Below, in pieces: positions 28,274 to 39,186 of a stretch of DNA of 64,000 nucleotides. The first letter of the stretch is position 1, and every line of letters starts with the position of its first letter. Source of the DNA: Pseudochrobactrum asaccharolyticum (GTDB lineage Bacteria; Pseudomonadota; Alphaproteobacteria; Rhizobiales; Rhizobiaceae); assembly GCF_003314995.1 (NCBI RefSeq), contig NZ_QNRH01000004.1:248001-312000 (forward strand), written 5' to 3'. The translations under genes were made by a program, and so were the position numbers. Under the pieces are notes generated by a model. That model was not told the origin of the DNA, made no database searches, and saw only the letters and a list, made by a program, of their open reading frames with translations.

Positions 28274-29592
28274 GTATCTGGTCTTCAAAAAACACTTCCG
28301 GTTCCGCATCTTCAGGTCGCCGTACGCGACTGCTGACTGTGCTTGATGTTGGTTCTTCTAAAGTTTCCTGTGTGATTGCCCGTTTGCGCCCTAGAGATGA
28401 GAGTGCATTCCTGCCAGGTCGTACTCATCGCATGGATGTTCTGGGTATCGGCTACCAGAAATCACGCGGTGTTAAATCCGGTGTTGTGATTGATCTGGAC
28501 GCAGCGGAACAGTCGATCCGTCTGGCCGTTGATGCGGCTGAACGTATGGCCGGTCTGACAGTTGAATCGCTGATCGTGAATATTTCTTCTGGTCGTCTGA
28601 AAAGCGAAACTTTCAATGCCAGCATTGATCTGGGCGGCCACGAAGTCGAGAAAACCGATATTCGCCGTGTGCTTGCTGCCGGTGCGAAACAGGCTTTGCA
28701 GGCAGAGCGTCATCTGGTTCACTCTTTGCCGATTGGTTACACGCTGGACAGCGAACGCGGTATTCGTGATCCGCTGGGCATGCTCGGCGATACGCTCGGC
28801 GTAGATATGCATGTGCTGACTGCTGATAGCGCACCTTTACGCAATCTGGAGCTCTGCATTAACCGTTGCCACCTCTCGGTCGAAGCGATTGTTGCCACCC
28901 CTTATGCAAGCGGTCTGGCGGCTCTGGTGGATGACGAAGCGGAAATGGGCGCGGCCTGTATTGATATGGGCGGTGGCACCACAACGATTTCCGTATTCTC
29001 GGAAGGCAAATTTATCCATGCAGACGCCATTGCCATTGGCGGTATGCATGTAACAATGGACGTGGCGCGCGGGTTCTCCACCCGCATGGAAGATGCTGAA
29101 CGTCTCAAGGTTATGTATGGCTCGGCGCTGCCAAGCGCTGCCGATGACCGGGATATGATCAGCGTGCCGCCGATTGGCGACGACGACCGTGATGTGCCGA
29201 ACCAGTATCCGCGTTCTGTTCTGACCCGTATCATTCGTGCCCGTGTTGAAGAAACACTGGAGCTGGTTCGTGATCGGCTCAATGCTTCGGGGCTGGGGCA
29301 TATTGTCGGTAAACGTGTGGTGCTGACAGGTGGCGCAAGCCAGCTGACCGGTATGCCGGAAGTTGCACGCCGTATTCTGGCGCGCAATGTCCGCATCGGA
29401 CGGCCGTTAGGAATTGCGGGATTGCCGGAAGCTGCTAAGGGCTCCGCTTTCTCGGCAACAGTGGGCCTGCTGATTTATCCGCAGGTTGCAGGTATTGAGG
29501 AACGCTCGGTTCGGGCTGCTTCCGGCGGACGCCTTATAGGGTCCGGCGGACGTATCTCACGGGTCGGCCAATGGCTGAAAACAAGTTTTTAA
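28270..29592 (+). CDS. ftsA: Cell division protein FtsA
   Basis: An actin-like ATPase that anchors FtsZ to the membrane; 440 residues. It shows phosphate loop 1 LTVLDVGSSKVSCVIARL, the inserted 1C domain (about 100-180), phosphate 2 ACIDMGGGTTTISVFSEG, the adenosine motif VVLTGGASQLTGMPEVA, and a C-terminal amphipathic helix (GRISRVGQWLKTSF) as membrane-targeting sequence. The N-terminus is extended by about 15 residues of serine-rich sequence compared with E. coli FtsA. It starts inside the ftsQ stop codon. Confidence 0.96.
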   Translation: MSIWSSKNTSGSASSGRRTRLLTVLDVGSSKVSCVIARLRPRDESAFLPGRTHRMDVLGIGYQKSRGVKSGVVIDLDAAEQSIRLAVDAAERMAGLTVESLIVNISSGRLKSETFNASIDLGGHEVEKTDIRRVLAAGAKQALQAERHLVHSLPIGYTLDSERGIRDPLGMLGDTLGVDMHVLTADSAPLRNLELCINRCHLSVEAIVATPYASGLAALVDDEAEMGAACIDMGGGTTTISVFSEGKFIHADAIAIGGMHVTMDVARGFSTRMEDAERLKVMYGSALPSAADDRDMISVPPIGDDDRDVPNQYPRSVLTRIIRARVEETLELVRDRLNASGLGHIVGKRVVLTGGASQLTGMPEVARRILARNVRIGRPLGIAGLPEAAKGSAFSATVGLLIYPQVAGIEERSVRAASGGRLIGSGGRISRVGQWLKTSF

Positions 29593-29697
29593 TTAGAGAG
29601 GTATCGCGGCTTTCCTGAGGAGTAAAATTGAAGGAAAGCAGTTTTGAAACAAGGGTTTGAGATTTTTCATTTCTGACCCGATTACACTCTGGGCTTT

Positions 29698-29727
29698 TTG
29701 CCAAATCATGGTAAATGACCAGATAAT
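29698..29727 (+). promoter_or_regulatory. Candidate ftsZ promoter
   Basis: TTGCCA at 29698-29703 and GATAAT at 29722-29727 are separated by 18 bases within the 241-base ftsA-ftsZ gap. Further down, a CACCGC/GCGGTG hairpin (29791-29811) lies just before the ribosome-binding site AAGGA, so the leader may control translation. Confidence 0.5.
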
Positions 29728-29833
29728 TTCAAAATGCAAACGCGGTTCCTTTCAGGGTAAATGCGTACAAAAAAACAAATCAGAATACGGCACCGCGGCG
29801 GCGAAGCGGTGAAAGGCAAAAGGAACGAAACTG

Positions 29834-31594
29834 ATGACAATCAATCTGCAAAAGCCGGATATTACCGAGCTTAAGCCGCGCATTACCGTTTTCGGTGTCG
29901 GCGGCGGCGGCGGTAACGCTGTCAACAACATGATCAACGCGGGTCTGCGCGGTGTAAATTTCGTTGTCGCGAATACTGACGCTCAGGCTCTGACCATGTC
30001 CAAGTCTGAACGCATCATTCAGCTGGGCGCAGCTGTAACTGAAGGTCTGGGTGCAGGTTCCCAGCCGGAAGTTGGTCGCGCTGCTGCAGAAGAGTGCATC
30101 GACGAAATCAATGATCACCTGAACGGCACGCATATGTGCTTTGTAACCGCCGGTATGGGTGGTGGCACAGGTACAGGTGCAGCACCGGTTGTTGCCCGCG
30201 CAGCGCGCGAAAAAGGCATTCTGACCGTTGGTGTTGTGACCAAGCCTTTCCACTTCGAAGGCCAGCGCCGTATGAAAACGGCTGATATGGGTATCGAAGA
30301 TCTGCAGAAGAATGTTGATACTCTGATCGTCATTCCGAACCAGAACCTGTTCCGTATTGCGAATGACAAGACCACCTTTGCTGACGCTTTTGCGATGGCC
30401 GATCAGGTGCTCTATTCCGGTGTTGCCTGCATCACCGATCTGATGGTTAAAGAAGGCCTGATCAATCTGGACTTTGCTGACGTGCGTTCCGTAATGCGCG
30501 AAATGGGCAAGGCAATGATGGGCACCGGCGAAGCTTCCGGTGACGGCCGTGCGATCGCCGCTGCTGAAGCTGCTATTGCGAACCCGCTGCTGGATGAAAC
30601 CTCCATGCGCGGTGCACGCGGCCTGCTGATCTCGATCACTGGTGGCCGTGACATGACCCTGTTTGAAGTTGACGAAGCTGCTACCCGTATCCGTGAAGAA
30701 GTTGATCAGGACGCTATGATCATTCTCGGCGCGACCTTCGATGAAGGTCTCGAAGGTGTGATCCGTGTTTCTGTCGTTGCGACCGGAATCGATAAGCAGA
30801 TCGGAGACGCGGCGCCTGCGCCGCTGGAATTTCGCCAGCCAGCGAAGCCAGTAGCTAAACCAGCTGCGCCTGTTGCACAGGCTCCGATCCAACAGCCGGC
30901 AGCACAGGCCCAGCCTGTAGCACAGCCAGCGCCTGCACAGCAGTCCCTGCATCTTGGTGAAAGCGAGCAGCGCTCCTATGCACCGCCTGCAGCATCCGCT
31001 GAAGCAGATTTCCAGCCGCAGAGCCGTATTTTCCAGGCACCTGCACCGGATATGATGGAAATGCGCCAGCAGCCAGTTGCACCACGCCCGCAGATGCAGG
31101 CACCGGTTCAGCCACAGATGCAGCAGCAAACTGCACATAATCTGGCACCGCAGCCACAGTTCCAGCCGCAGCAGCACATGGATCCTGTTCTGGCTCCGCA
31201 GCAGCGTCAGGCTCCGCGTATGCCTAGCGTTTCGGACTTTCCTCCGTCGGTTCAGGCGGAAATGAATGCCCGTTGCGCACCAGCTCCGCAGCAGGCAGCA
31301 CCTGCACACGAAGAACGCGGTCCGCTCGGTCTGCTGCGCCGTCTGACAGCCAGCCTGTCCCGTCGCGAAGACGAGCAGCCAACCGCTCGTCTGGAACCAG
31401 CGCAGAAACGCGAAATGCCAGCGGCTCCGATGCAGGCACGTGGTCCGGAACAGCGTCGTCCGCTGTCGCAGGATGCGTCGATCTACGCACCGCGCAACGG
31501 TCAGCTCGACAATCAGGGCCGCGCACAGCCGCGCGTGGCTTCTGAAGATGATCAGCTTGAAATTCCGGCGTTCCTGCGCCGTCAGGCCAACTGA
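29834..31594 (+). CDS. ftsZ: Cell division GTPase FtsZ
   Basis: The tubulin-like ring protein, 586 residues. The polymerising core (about 15-320) has [14 protein letters not shown] and the tubulin signature GGGTGTG at 109-115. A long disordered linker (about 325-570), very rich in Q, P and A, ends in the conserved C-terminal peptide [12 protein letters not shown] that binds FtsA. The linker makes it about 200 residues longer than E. coli FtsZ; such long tails are usual in Rhizobiales. It has its own promoter candidate and leader, and a strong terminator follows. Confidence 0.98.
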   Translation: MTINLQKPDITELKPRITVFGVGGGGGNAVNNMINAGLRGVNFVVANTDAQALTMSKSERIIQLGAAVTEGLGAGSQPEVGRAAAEECIDEINDHLNGTHMCFVTAGMGGGTGTGAAPVVARAAREKGILTVGVVTKPFHFEGQRRMKTADMGIEDLQKNVDTLIVIPNQNLFRIANDKTTFADAFAMADQVLYSGVACITDLMVKEGLINLDFADVRSVMREMGKAMMGTGEASGDGRAIAAAEAAIANPLLDETSMRGARGLLISITGGRDMTLFEVDEAATRIREEVDQDAMIILGATFDEGLEGVIRVSVVATGIDKQIGDAAPAPLEFRQPAKPVAKPAAPVAQAPIQQPAAQAQPVAQPAPAQQSLHLGESEQRSYAPPAASAEADFQPQSRIFQAPAPDMMEMRQQPVAPRPQMQAPVQPQMQQQTAHNLAPQPQFQPQQHMDPVLAPQQRQAPRMPSVSDFPPSVQAEMNARCAPAPQQAAPAHEERGPLGLLRRLTASLSRREDEQPTARLEPAQKREMPAAPMQARGPEQRRPLSQDASIYAPRNGQLDNQGRAQPRVASEDDQLEIPAFLRRQAN

Positions 31595-31622
31595 TCAAAT
31601 AACTACCTTTTGCTTTAAACTT

Positions 31623-31655
31623 CACCGCGTTCTGCCAAGAACGCGGTGTTTTTAT
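31623..31655 (+). terminator. Terminator after ftsZ
   Basis: An eleven-pair perfect stem, CACCGCGTTCT with AGAACGCGGTG (31623-31648), has a GCCA loop and is followed by TTTTTATTTG. It marks the end of the dcw cluster. Confidence 0.92.
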
Positions 31656-31740
31656 TTGTTGGGATGGTTGAGCCTGTGTTTTGTGCGCTTTATATAAAGC
31701 TGATACTGGAATGCATCAGATGACAGAGAGCAGGATTGAG

Positions 31741-32601
31741 ATGAAAACTTTGCAGACAACTATTGCCGGATCATTTTCGCTTGCCGGTTTCGGTGTGCAT
31801 GGCGGTAAGCCTGTTACGCTGCAAATCAGCCCTGCGACGGTGAACCACGGCATTGTTTTCATTCGCCATAATGCTGAGGGACGGCGCGAGAATATTCCGG
31901 CGCTATCTTCTTCGCTTGGCTCGACAACACTGAATACATCAATCGGCTCGGTAGATTTTGGTGTCAGCACGATTGAACATCTGATGGCAGCAATTACTGC
32001 GCTTGAGATTGATAATCTGCTCATTGAAATTGACGGGCCTGAAGTGCCGATCCTTGGCGGTGGTTCTGCAGAGTTTATTACTGCATTCCGCAATGCGGGT
32101 TTGATTGAGCAGGATGCGCTGCGTCAGTATCTGACCATTTTGCAGCCGGTACGGGTAGAAGACGGGCAGAACTGGGCTGAATTCGTGCCATATGACGGTA
32201 CACGTTATGAGGTGGAGATTGATTTCCCTGTGGCATCAATCGGTCGTCAGTCTTTCAGTTTTGATCTGGATGGCGATGTGTTTGAGAAAGAAATCTCCAA
32301 AGCACGCACCTTCGGCTTTATGCGTGATGTTGAAAAATTGCGCTCTATGGGGCTGGCACTTGGGTCGTCGCTCGAAAATTCCATTGCGATCGGCGATGAA
32401 GGGCAGGTGCTAAATCCGGATGGTTTGTATTATCCGGATGAATTTGTGCGCCATAAGCTGCTGGACTCCGTTGGTGATCTGGCGCTGGCCGGTCATCCGT
32501 TCAGAGGATTGTTCCGCTCTTACCGTGGCGGTCACAAGCTGAATGGCGCTCTGGTCAAAGCACTGCTGGAGAATCCGGAGCATTATCGTCTTGAAAGCTG
32601 A
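31741..32601 (+). CDS. lpxC: UDP-3-O-acyl-N-acetylglucosamine deacetylase
   Basis: A zinc deacetylase for the committed step of lipid A synthesis; 286 residues. Metal and catalytic residues are seen as H80 (STIEHLMAA), H238 and D242 (FVRHKLLDSVGDL), and H265 (YRGGHKLNG). The frame opens upstream at a TTG and at ATGs at 31711 and 31720. I chose ATG 31741 because AGGA lies five bases before it and the homologous MKTLQTTIAGSFSL begins there. It follows the ftsZ terminator. Confidence 0.95.
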   Translation: MKTLQTTIAGSFSLAGFGVHGGKPVTLQISPATVNHGIVFIRHNAEGRRENIPALSSSLGSTTLNTSIGSVDFGVSTIEHLMAAITALEIDNLLIEIDGPEVPILGGGSAEFITAFRNAGLIEQDALRQYLTILQPVRVEDGQNWAEFVPYDGTRYEVEIDFPVASIGRQSFSFDLDGDVFEKEISKARTFGFMRDVEKLRSMGLALGSSLENSIAIGDEGQVLNPDGLYYPDEFVRHKLLDSVGDLALAGHPFRGLFRSYRGGHKLNGALVKALLENPEHYRLES

Positions 32602-32919
32602 GCTTTCCAGACGACATGAAAAACACACCGGAGAATTATAAGACTAAACCGGATACAAAGCAGAATGATTCTTTTACACTGTGTACTATCAGCCATAATT
32701 GAGCCGTGAACACGTGTAGTGTGGTGACAGTTTGTAAGAGATTTTGCTGTTTTAAGGACTTTCGGGTTGAAAAAGTCGTGTCCGGCAGGCATTGCAGTCT
32801 CGATGCAGTGCGAATAAACTTGTATTAACATTGCCGATTGTTCTCAGCTATGGTTTATGAACCCTCTGACACAGGAATGATTTGCCCATGATTTGTGTTG
32901 CCGAAACACCGGAGACAGC
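32602..32919 (+). promoter_or_regulatory. lpxC-bamD gap with candidate bamD promoter at 32825-32854
   Basis: This gap of 318 bases holds no credible gene. TTAACA (32825-32830) and TATGGT (32849-32854) with an 18-base spacer form the best promoter candidate, about 65 bases before the bamD start. A short GAAAGCT-G-AGCTTTC palindrome at 32593-32607 straddles the lpxC stop. Confidence 0.45.
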
Positions 32920-33825
32920 ATGACGATTTCTAAATTCCCAGATAATGCAGCCAATCTTGTTGGTGCTGAGGGTTCTCAAATTCGTAAAATGACAAAGCTG
33001 GCATTGGCATCTGGCGCTGTTATGCTGACAATGGCACTTGCAGGTTGTGCGTCCGGCGACAAAGATATCGACCTGTCCAAATATGTTGAAAGCATTGATC
33101 CGGCGGATAAGCTGTACAATGAAGGTCTTGCCAATCTTGATGCAGGACGTCTTGATGAAGCTTCCAAGAAATTTGCTGCCGTTGACCGTCAGCATCCTTA
33201 TACAGAATATGCGCGTAAATCGCTGGTGATGGCCGCTTTCACCAATTACCGTAAAGGTAATTATGAGGAAGCGATCTCGATGGCCAAGCGTTACAACACG
33301 CTTTACCCGACTTCGGATGAATCTGCTTATGCCTATTATATTATCGGCCTGAGCTATTTCCGTCAGATTCCGGATGTAACGCGCGATCAGGCGGCAAGCC
33401 GCCGTGCAATTTCCGCGATGCAGGAAGTGGTCGACCGCTTCCCTAAATCGGAATATGTTGAAGACGCTAAAACCAAGATCCGTTTTGCCCGTGACCAGCT
33501 CGCCGGTAAGGATATGCAGGTTGGCCGTTATTACCTTGAGCGCAAGGAATATCTGGGCGCGATCAAGCGTTTCCGCAATGTGGTTGAGGAATATTCCAAT
33601 ACCCGTCAGGTGGAAGAAGCTCTGGCTCGTTTGACAGAAGCCTATTATGCCCTTGGTCTGGTTTCGGAAGCGCAAACTGCTGCGGCAGTTCTGGGTAAAA
33701 ACTTCCCGGACAGCCAGTGGTATAAAGATTCCTATAAATTGTTGCAGGGCGGTGGGCTTGAGCCGCGCGAAAACAAAGGTTCATGGCTTTCCAAAGCATC
33801 ATCGCTCATTACGGGCGGCGCTTAA
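32920..33825 (+). CDS. bamD: Outer membrane protein assembly lipoprotein BamD
   Basis: The TPR lipoprotein of the BAM complex that folds beta-barrels into the outer membrane; 301 residues. A lipoprotein signal ends in LAGC with the lipidated cysteine at position 43. Repeated helical pairs follow ([45 protein letters not shown] and [22 protein letters not shown]), characteristic of YfiO/ComL. The start at ATG 32920 has GGAG five bases before it. An internal ATG at 32989 would give a more usual 20-residue signal peptide but has a poor ribosome-binding site. Confidence 0.93.
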   Translation: MTISKFPDNAANLVGAEGSQIRKMTKLALASGAVMLTMALAGCASGDKDIDLSKYVESIDPADKLYNEGLANLDAGRLDEASKKFAAVDRQHPYTEYARKSLVMAAFTNYRKGNYEEAISMAKRYNTLYPTSDESAYAYYIIGLSYFRQIPDVTRDQAASRRAISAMQEVVDRFPKSEYVEDAKTKIRFARDQLAGKDMQVGRYYLERKEYLGAIKRFRNVVEEYSNTRQVEEALARLTEAYYALGLVSEAQTAAAVLGKNFPDSQWYKDSYKLLQGGGLEPRENKGSWLSKASSLITGGA

Positions 33826-33844
33826 TTCATAAATAAAGGCAGCC

Positions 33845-35524
33845 ATGCTAGCGCAACTGTCGATCCGCGATATTGTCCTGATTGAGAAACTCGATATCGA
33901 GTTTGAAAAGGGACTGTCTGTTCTCACCGGTGAAACCGGTGCGGGTAAATCTATTTTGCTCGACAGCTTGTCTCTGGCGCTCGGCGCCAGAGGCGATGCT
34001 TCCCTTGTGCGCCATGGTGCGGATCAGGGGCAGGTGACGGCGGTGTTTGATGTCGGCATCAACCATCCCGCCCGCAATTTTCTCAAAGACAATGAAATCA
34101 GTGATGACGGCGATATTATTCTGCGCCGCGTGCAGAATAGTGACGGCCGTTCGCGTGTTTTCATCAATGATCAGGCTGCAAGCGTTGGTTTGCTGCGTGA
34201 GCTCGGTCGCCATCTGGTTGAGATTCACGGTCAGCATGATGACCGTGCACTGATTGACACAGATTTGCACCGCACATTGCTGGATGCGTTTGGCGGGCTG
34301 GACGGGCAGACACTGAAGCTGCGCCGCTTGTATAAGCAATGGCGGGACAGTGAGAGTGCTTTGATCAAGCATCGTGCCAAGGTGGAAGCCGCTGCGCGTG
34401 AGGCTGATTATCTGCGTGCTTCAGCGGAAGAACTCTCCAAGCTGGATCCGCAACCGGATGAAGAAGATGAGCTGGCTGAAAAGCGCTCTATCATGATGAA
34501 ATCCGAGAAGATCGCGACCGATGTCAGCGAAGCCAATGATCTGCTGTCCGGTCATGAATCGCCGGTGCCGTCATTGGCTGCACTGGTGCGCCGTCTTGAG
34601 CGCAAAATGCCGGAAGCGCCGCATCTTCTGGAGCCGGTGATTAAAGCGATTGATGAGGCACTGGATCGCCTTGGCGATGCGCAGAGCGGTATTGATACCG
34701 CCATGCGTGAGATCGATTTTGATCCGCGTGTGCTGGAAACTGTCGAAGAACGTTTATTTGCGCTGCGTGCCGCATCGCGCAAATTCTCTGTGCCGGTGGC
34801 CAATCTGGCTGCATTGCGCGAAAAGATGGATGCAGATTTGCTCGATCTTGATGCAGGTGCGGAAAAGCTGGAGCAACTGGAAGCGCAGGCGCAGGAAAAC
34901 CGTGTAATCTATGATGCGGCGGCTATTGCGCTCTCGGGAGAGCGTGCAAAAGTTGCACAGTCGCTGACACAGGCTGTGATGCAGGAATTGCCGGCTCTGA
35001 AGTTGGAGCGTGCGGAATTTATCGTCAACATTGAAACCGATGCGGAAAACCGCAGTGCTGAAGGTATTGATGTTGTTGAATATTGGGTGCGAACCAATCC
35101 GGGAACACGCGCAGGGCCAATGATGAAAGTGGCCTCGGGTGGTGAATTGTCTCGCTTCCTGCTGGCACTCAAAGTGGCGCTTGCTGATCGCGGTTCGGCA
35201 CCAACCCTTGTGTTCGACGAAATTGATACCGGTGTTGGCGGTGCCGTGGCTGATGCTATTGGTCAGCGACTGGCGCGGCTTTCTTCCAATGTGCAGGTGC
35301 TTTCTGTCACCCATGCGCCGCAGGTTGCTGCACGTGCGACGACACATTTCCTGATCGCCAAGGCGCAAGGGGAGAGTGAGCAGATGCGTACCTCGATCCG
35401 CACGATGGAAGTCGCTGAGCGTCAGGAAGAAATCGCGCGTATGTTGGCCGGTGCCAGTGTGACCGATGAGGCTCGTGCAGCTGCTGAGCGTTTGCTGCGG
35501 GAAAACGGCGCTTTGACTGTATAA
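33845..35524 (+). CDS. recN: DNA repair protein RecN
   Basis: An SMC-like ATPase for double-strand break repair; 559 residues. N-terminal LSIRDIVLIEKLDIEFEKGLSVLTGETGAGKS carries Walker A, and DEIDTGVGGAVADAIG carries Walker B near 460. Between them lies an antiparallel coiled coil (about 160-370). The ABC signature is MKVASGGELSRFLLALK, with HAPQVAARA after it. The gene follows bamD by 19 bases, the order seen in Brucella. A dispersed repeat lies downstream. Confidence 0.96.
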   Translation: MLAQLSIRDIVLIEKLDIEFEKGLSVLTGETGAGKSILLDSLSLALGARGDASLVRHGADQGQVTAVFDVGINHPARNFLKDNEISDDGDIILRRVQNSDGRSRVFINDQAASVGLLRELGRHLVEIHGQHDDRALIDTDLHRTLLDAFGGLDGQTLKLRRLYKQWRDSESALIKHRAKVEAAAREADYLRASAEELSKLDPQPDEEDELAEKRSIMMKSEKIATDVSEANDLLSGHESPVPSLAALVRRLERKMPEAPHLLEPVIKAIDEALDRLGDAQSGIDTAMREIDFDPRVLETVEERLFALRAASRKFSVPVANLAALREKMDADLLDLDAGAEKLEQLEAQAQENRVIYDAAAIALSGERAKVAQSLTQAVMQELPALKLERAEFIVNIETDAENRSAEGIDVVEYWVRTNPGTRAGPMMKVASGGELSRFLLALKVALADRGSAPTLVFDEIDTGVGGAVADAIGQRLARLSSNVQVLSVTHAPQVAARATTHFLIAKAQGESEQMRTSIRTMEVAERQEEIARMLAGASVTDEARAAAERLLRENGALTV

Positions 35525-35545
35525 AATTCAGTCTTGAGCGTTTGA

Positions 35546-37852
<2,307 letters not shown>

Positions 37853-37877
37853 ATTAAACAAGACATTATCTGATAAG

Positions 37878-37901
37878 GCAGGGCAGGTGTGTCTGCCCTG
37901 C
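37878..37901 (+). terminator. Hairpin after ligA
   Basis: GCAGGGCAG and CTGCCCTGC form a perfect nine-pair stem with a six-base loop, followed by ACTTGATTGGTTTT. The T-tract is delayed, so strength is uncertain. Confidence 0.55.
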
Positions 37902-38026
37902 ACTTGATTGGTTTTATGCATCAGCCTATTCATAACCAGAGGGGGAACGGAAAGTGTTTTTCTGGTTTAGTCTATTCCTCGATTGTGAACGCGGTCTTTA
38001 ACAACGCGTTTTAAAAAATACTGGTA

Positions 38027-38821
38027 ATGATGATGGATGGATGTAATCCGAAAAGCCTGTCTGACGCGCAGACAGGTAAACTTGCGCAATTCTGGGATGG
38101 CGCAAAACGCGGCGGGCCTGTTATGGCCGCGGTCGCACCTTTTGGCATTTTGTTTGGCGTGGTTGCCGTCGATAACGGCCTGAATGTCAGTGAATCCGTG
38201 TGGATGAGCGCGGCTTTGTTTGCCGGTGCCAGCCAGCTGGTGGGCATGGAGCTGTTTGGCAAACATGTTGCACCATGGATGATCCTGCTGTCGATTTTTG
38301 CAGTGAATTTTCGTCACGTGCTTTATTCCGCAGGCACCGGACGGTTGATTAAGCATTTCACACCTTTACAGCAAATTGTGGCGTTCTTTTTCCTGACCGA
38401 TGTTCAATATGCGGAAAGTGAAAAACAGGCCGAGCAGAAGAAGCCGATTACTTTTGTCTGGTATATGGGGCTGGCCATTCCGCTTTATCTGTCATGGGTA
38501 GTGGAAGCCTATATCGGCGCGACTTTTGGCGGGTTGATTGGTGATCCGAAATCAATCGGCCTTGATATGCTGCTGCCGATTTACTTCCTCGGACTGGTAA
38601 TGGGCTTTCGATCCCGCACCAACTGGTTCCCTATTGTTGCAGCGAGTTCTGTGTCTTCCGTTGCGGCTTATTTCTGGATCGGTTCCCCGTGGCATGTCAC
38701 CGTTGGTGCAATCGGTGGTATTGTTATGGCTGTGGTGATTGCCAAGCCGCAGGCAGGGCGCGAAACCGTGATTACACTGGATGATGAGCCTGCACAGGCT
38801 GGCAAGGAGCAGGCTCAATGA
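38027..38821 (+). CDS. azlC: AzlC family branched-chain amino acid exporter, large subunit
   Basis: A polytopic inner-membrane protein of 264 residues. The N-terminal block GAKRGGPVMAAVAPFGILFGVVA and LFAGASQLVGMELFGKHVAPWMILLSIFAVNFRHVLYSA are typical of AzlC/YgaZ proteins, which with the small AzlD/YgaH subunit export branched-chain amino acids or their analogues. A charged tail of about 25 residues ends the protein. The start lies in an ATGATGATG run with a poor ribosome-binding site. It overlaps azlD by four bases. No Lrp-type regulator is adjacent. Confidence 0.88.
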   Translation: MMMDGCNPKSLSDAQTGKLAQFWDGAKRGGPVMAAVAPFGILFGVVAVDNGLNVSESVWMSAALFAGASQLVGMELFGKHVAPWMILLSIFAVNFRHVLYSAGTGRLIKHFTPLQQIVAFFFLTDVQYAESEKQAEQKKPITFVWYMGLAIPLYLSWVVEAYIGATFGGLIGDPKSIGLDMLLPIYFLGLVMGFRSRTNWFPIVAASSVSSVAAYFWIGSPWHVTVGAIGGIVMAVVIAKPQAGRETVITLDDEPAQAGKEQAQ

Positions 38822-39117
38822 GTTCAACTGTCTGGATTATTTTCGGCGCTGCGGTGCTGACTTATATCACCCGTATCGGCGGACATCTTATTCTCTCGCA
38901 ATTTGCGCGTGTGCATTATCGCGTTGAGGCCGGTCTTAATGCTGTACCTGCCGCTGTGTTGACAACGCTTGTTGCACCGGCTGCATTTAATGCAGGCTGG
39001 AAAGAGTTCGTGACGATGGTGATCTGCACCTTAGCGGCATTTCGCATCGGTATCATTCCGCTGTGTATTTTTGGCGGTGTGCTGATTGTGCTGTTGCGCC
39101 AATATATGCCGTTCTGA
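38818..39117 (+). CDS. azlD: AzlD family branched-chain amino acid transport protein, small subunit
   Basis: A 99-residue membrane protein with three to four hydrophobic segments. The early VLTYITRIGGHLIL (the conserved arginine in helix 1) and AVPAAVLTTLVAPAAF identify the AzlD family. It starts inside the azlC stop codon (ATGA), as expected for obligate partners. Confidence 0.88.
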   Translation: MSSTVWIIFGAAVLTYITRIGGHLILSQFARVHYRVEAGLNAVPAAVLTTLVAPAAFNAGWKEFVTMVICTLAAFRIGIIPLCIFGGVLIVLLRQYMPF

Positions 39118-39136
39118 AATGGCTTGAAATTGATAA

Positions 39137-39166
39137 TAAAAAAACCGGCGCATGCGCCGGTTTTTC
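39137..39166. terminator. Bidirectional terminator between azlD and pepP
   Basis: A fully palindromic stem AAAACCGGCGCATGCGCCGGTTTT is flanked by A-runs on the left and T-runs on the right. It can end transcription of both convergent genes. Confidence 0.9.
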
Positions 39167-39186
39167 TTTGTGCAGATGAATATGAT

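Noticed and set aside
30840-31300. Repetitive Q/P/A-rich stretch in ftsZ considered as a tandem DNA repeat
   Set aside because: There is no regular unit at DNA level. It is the disordered linker typical of long FtsZ proteins in Rhizobiales.
29780-31309. 509-codon open frame antisense to ftsZ
   Set aside because: It is a shadow of the ftsZ coding frame. The translation is rich in C, H and R with no domain, and ftsZ itself is certain.
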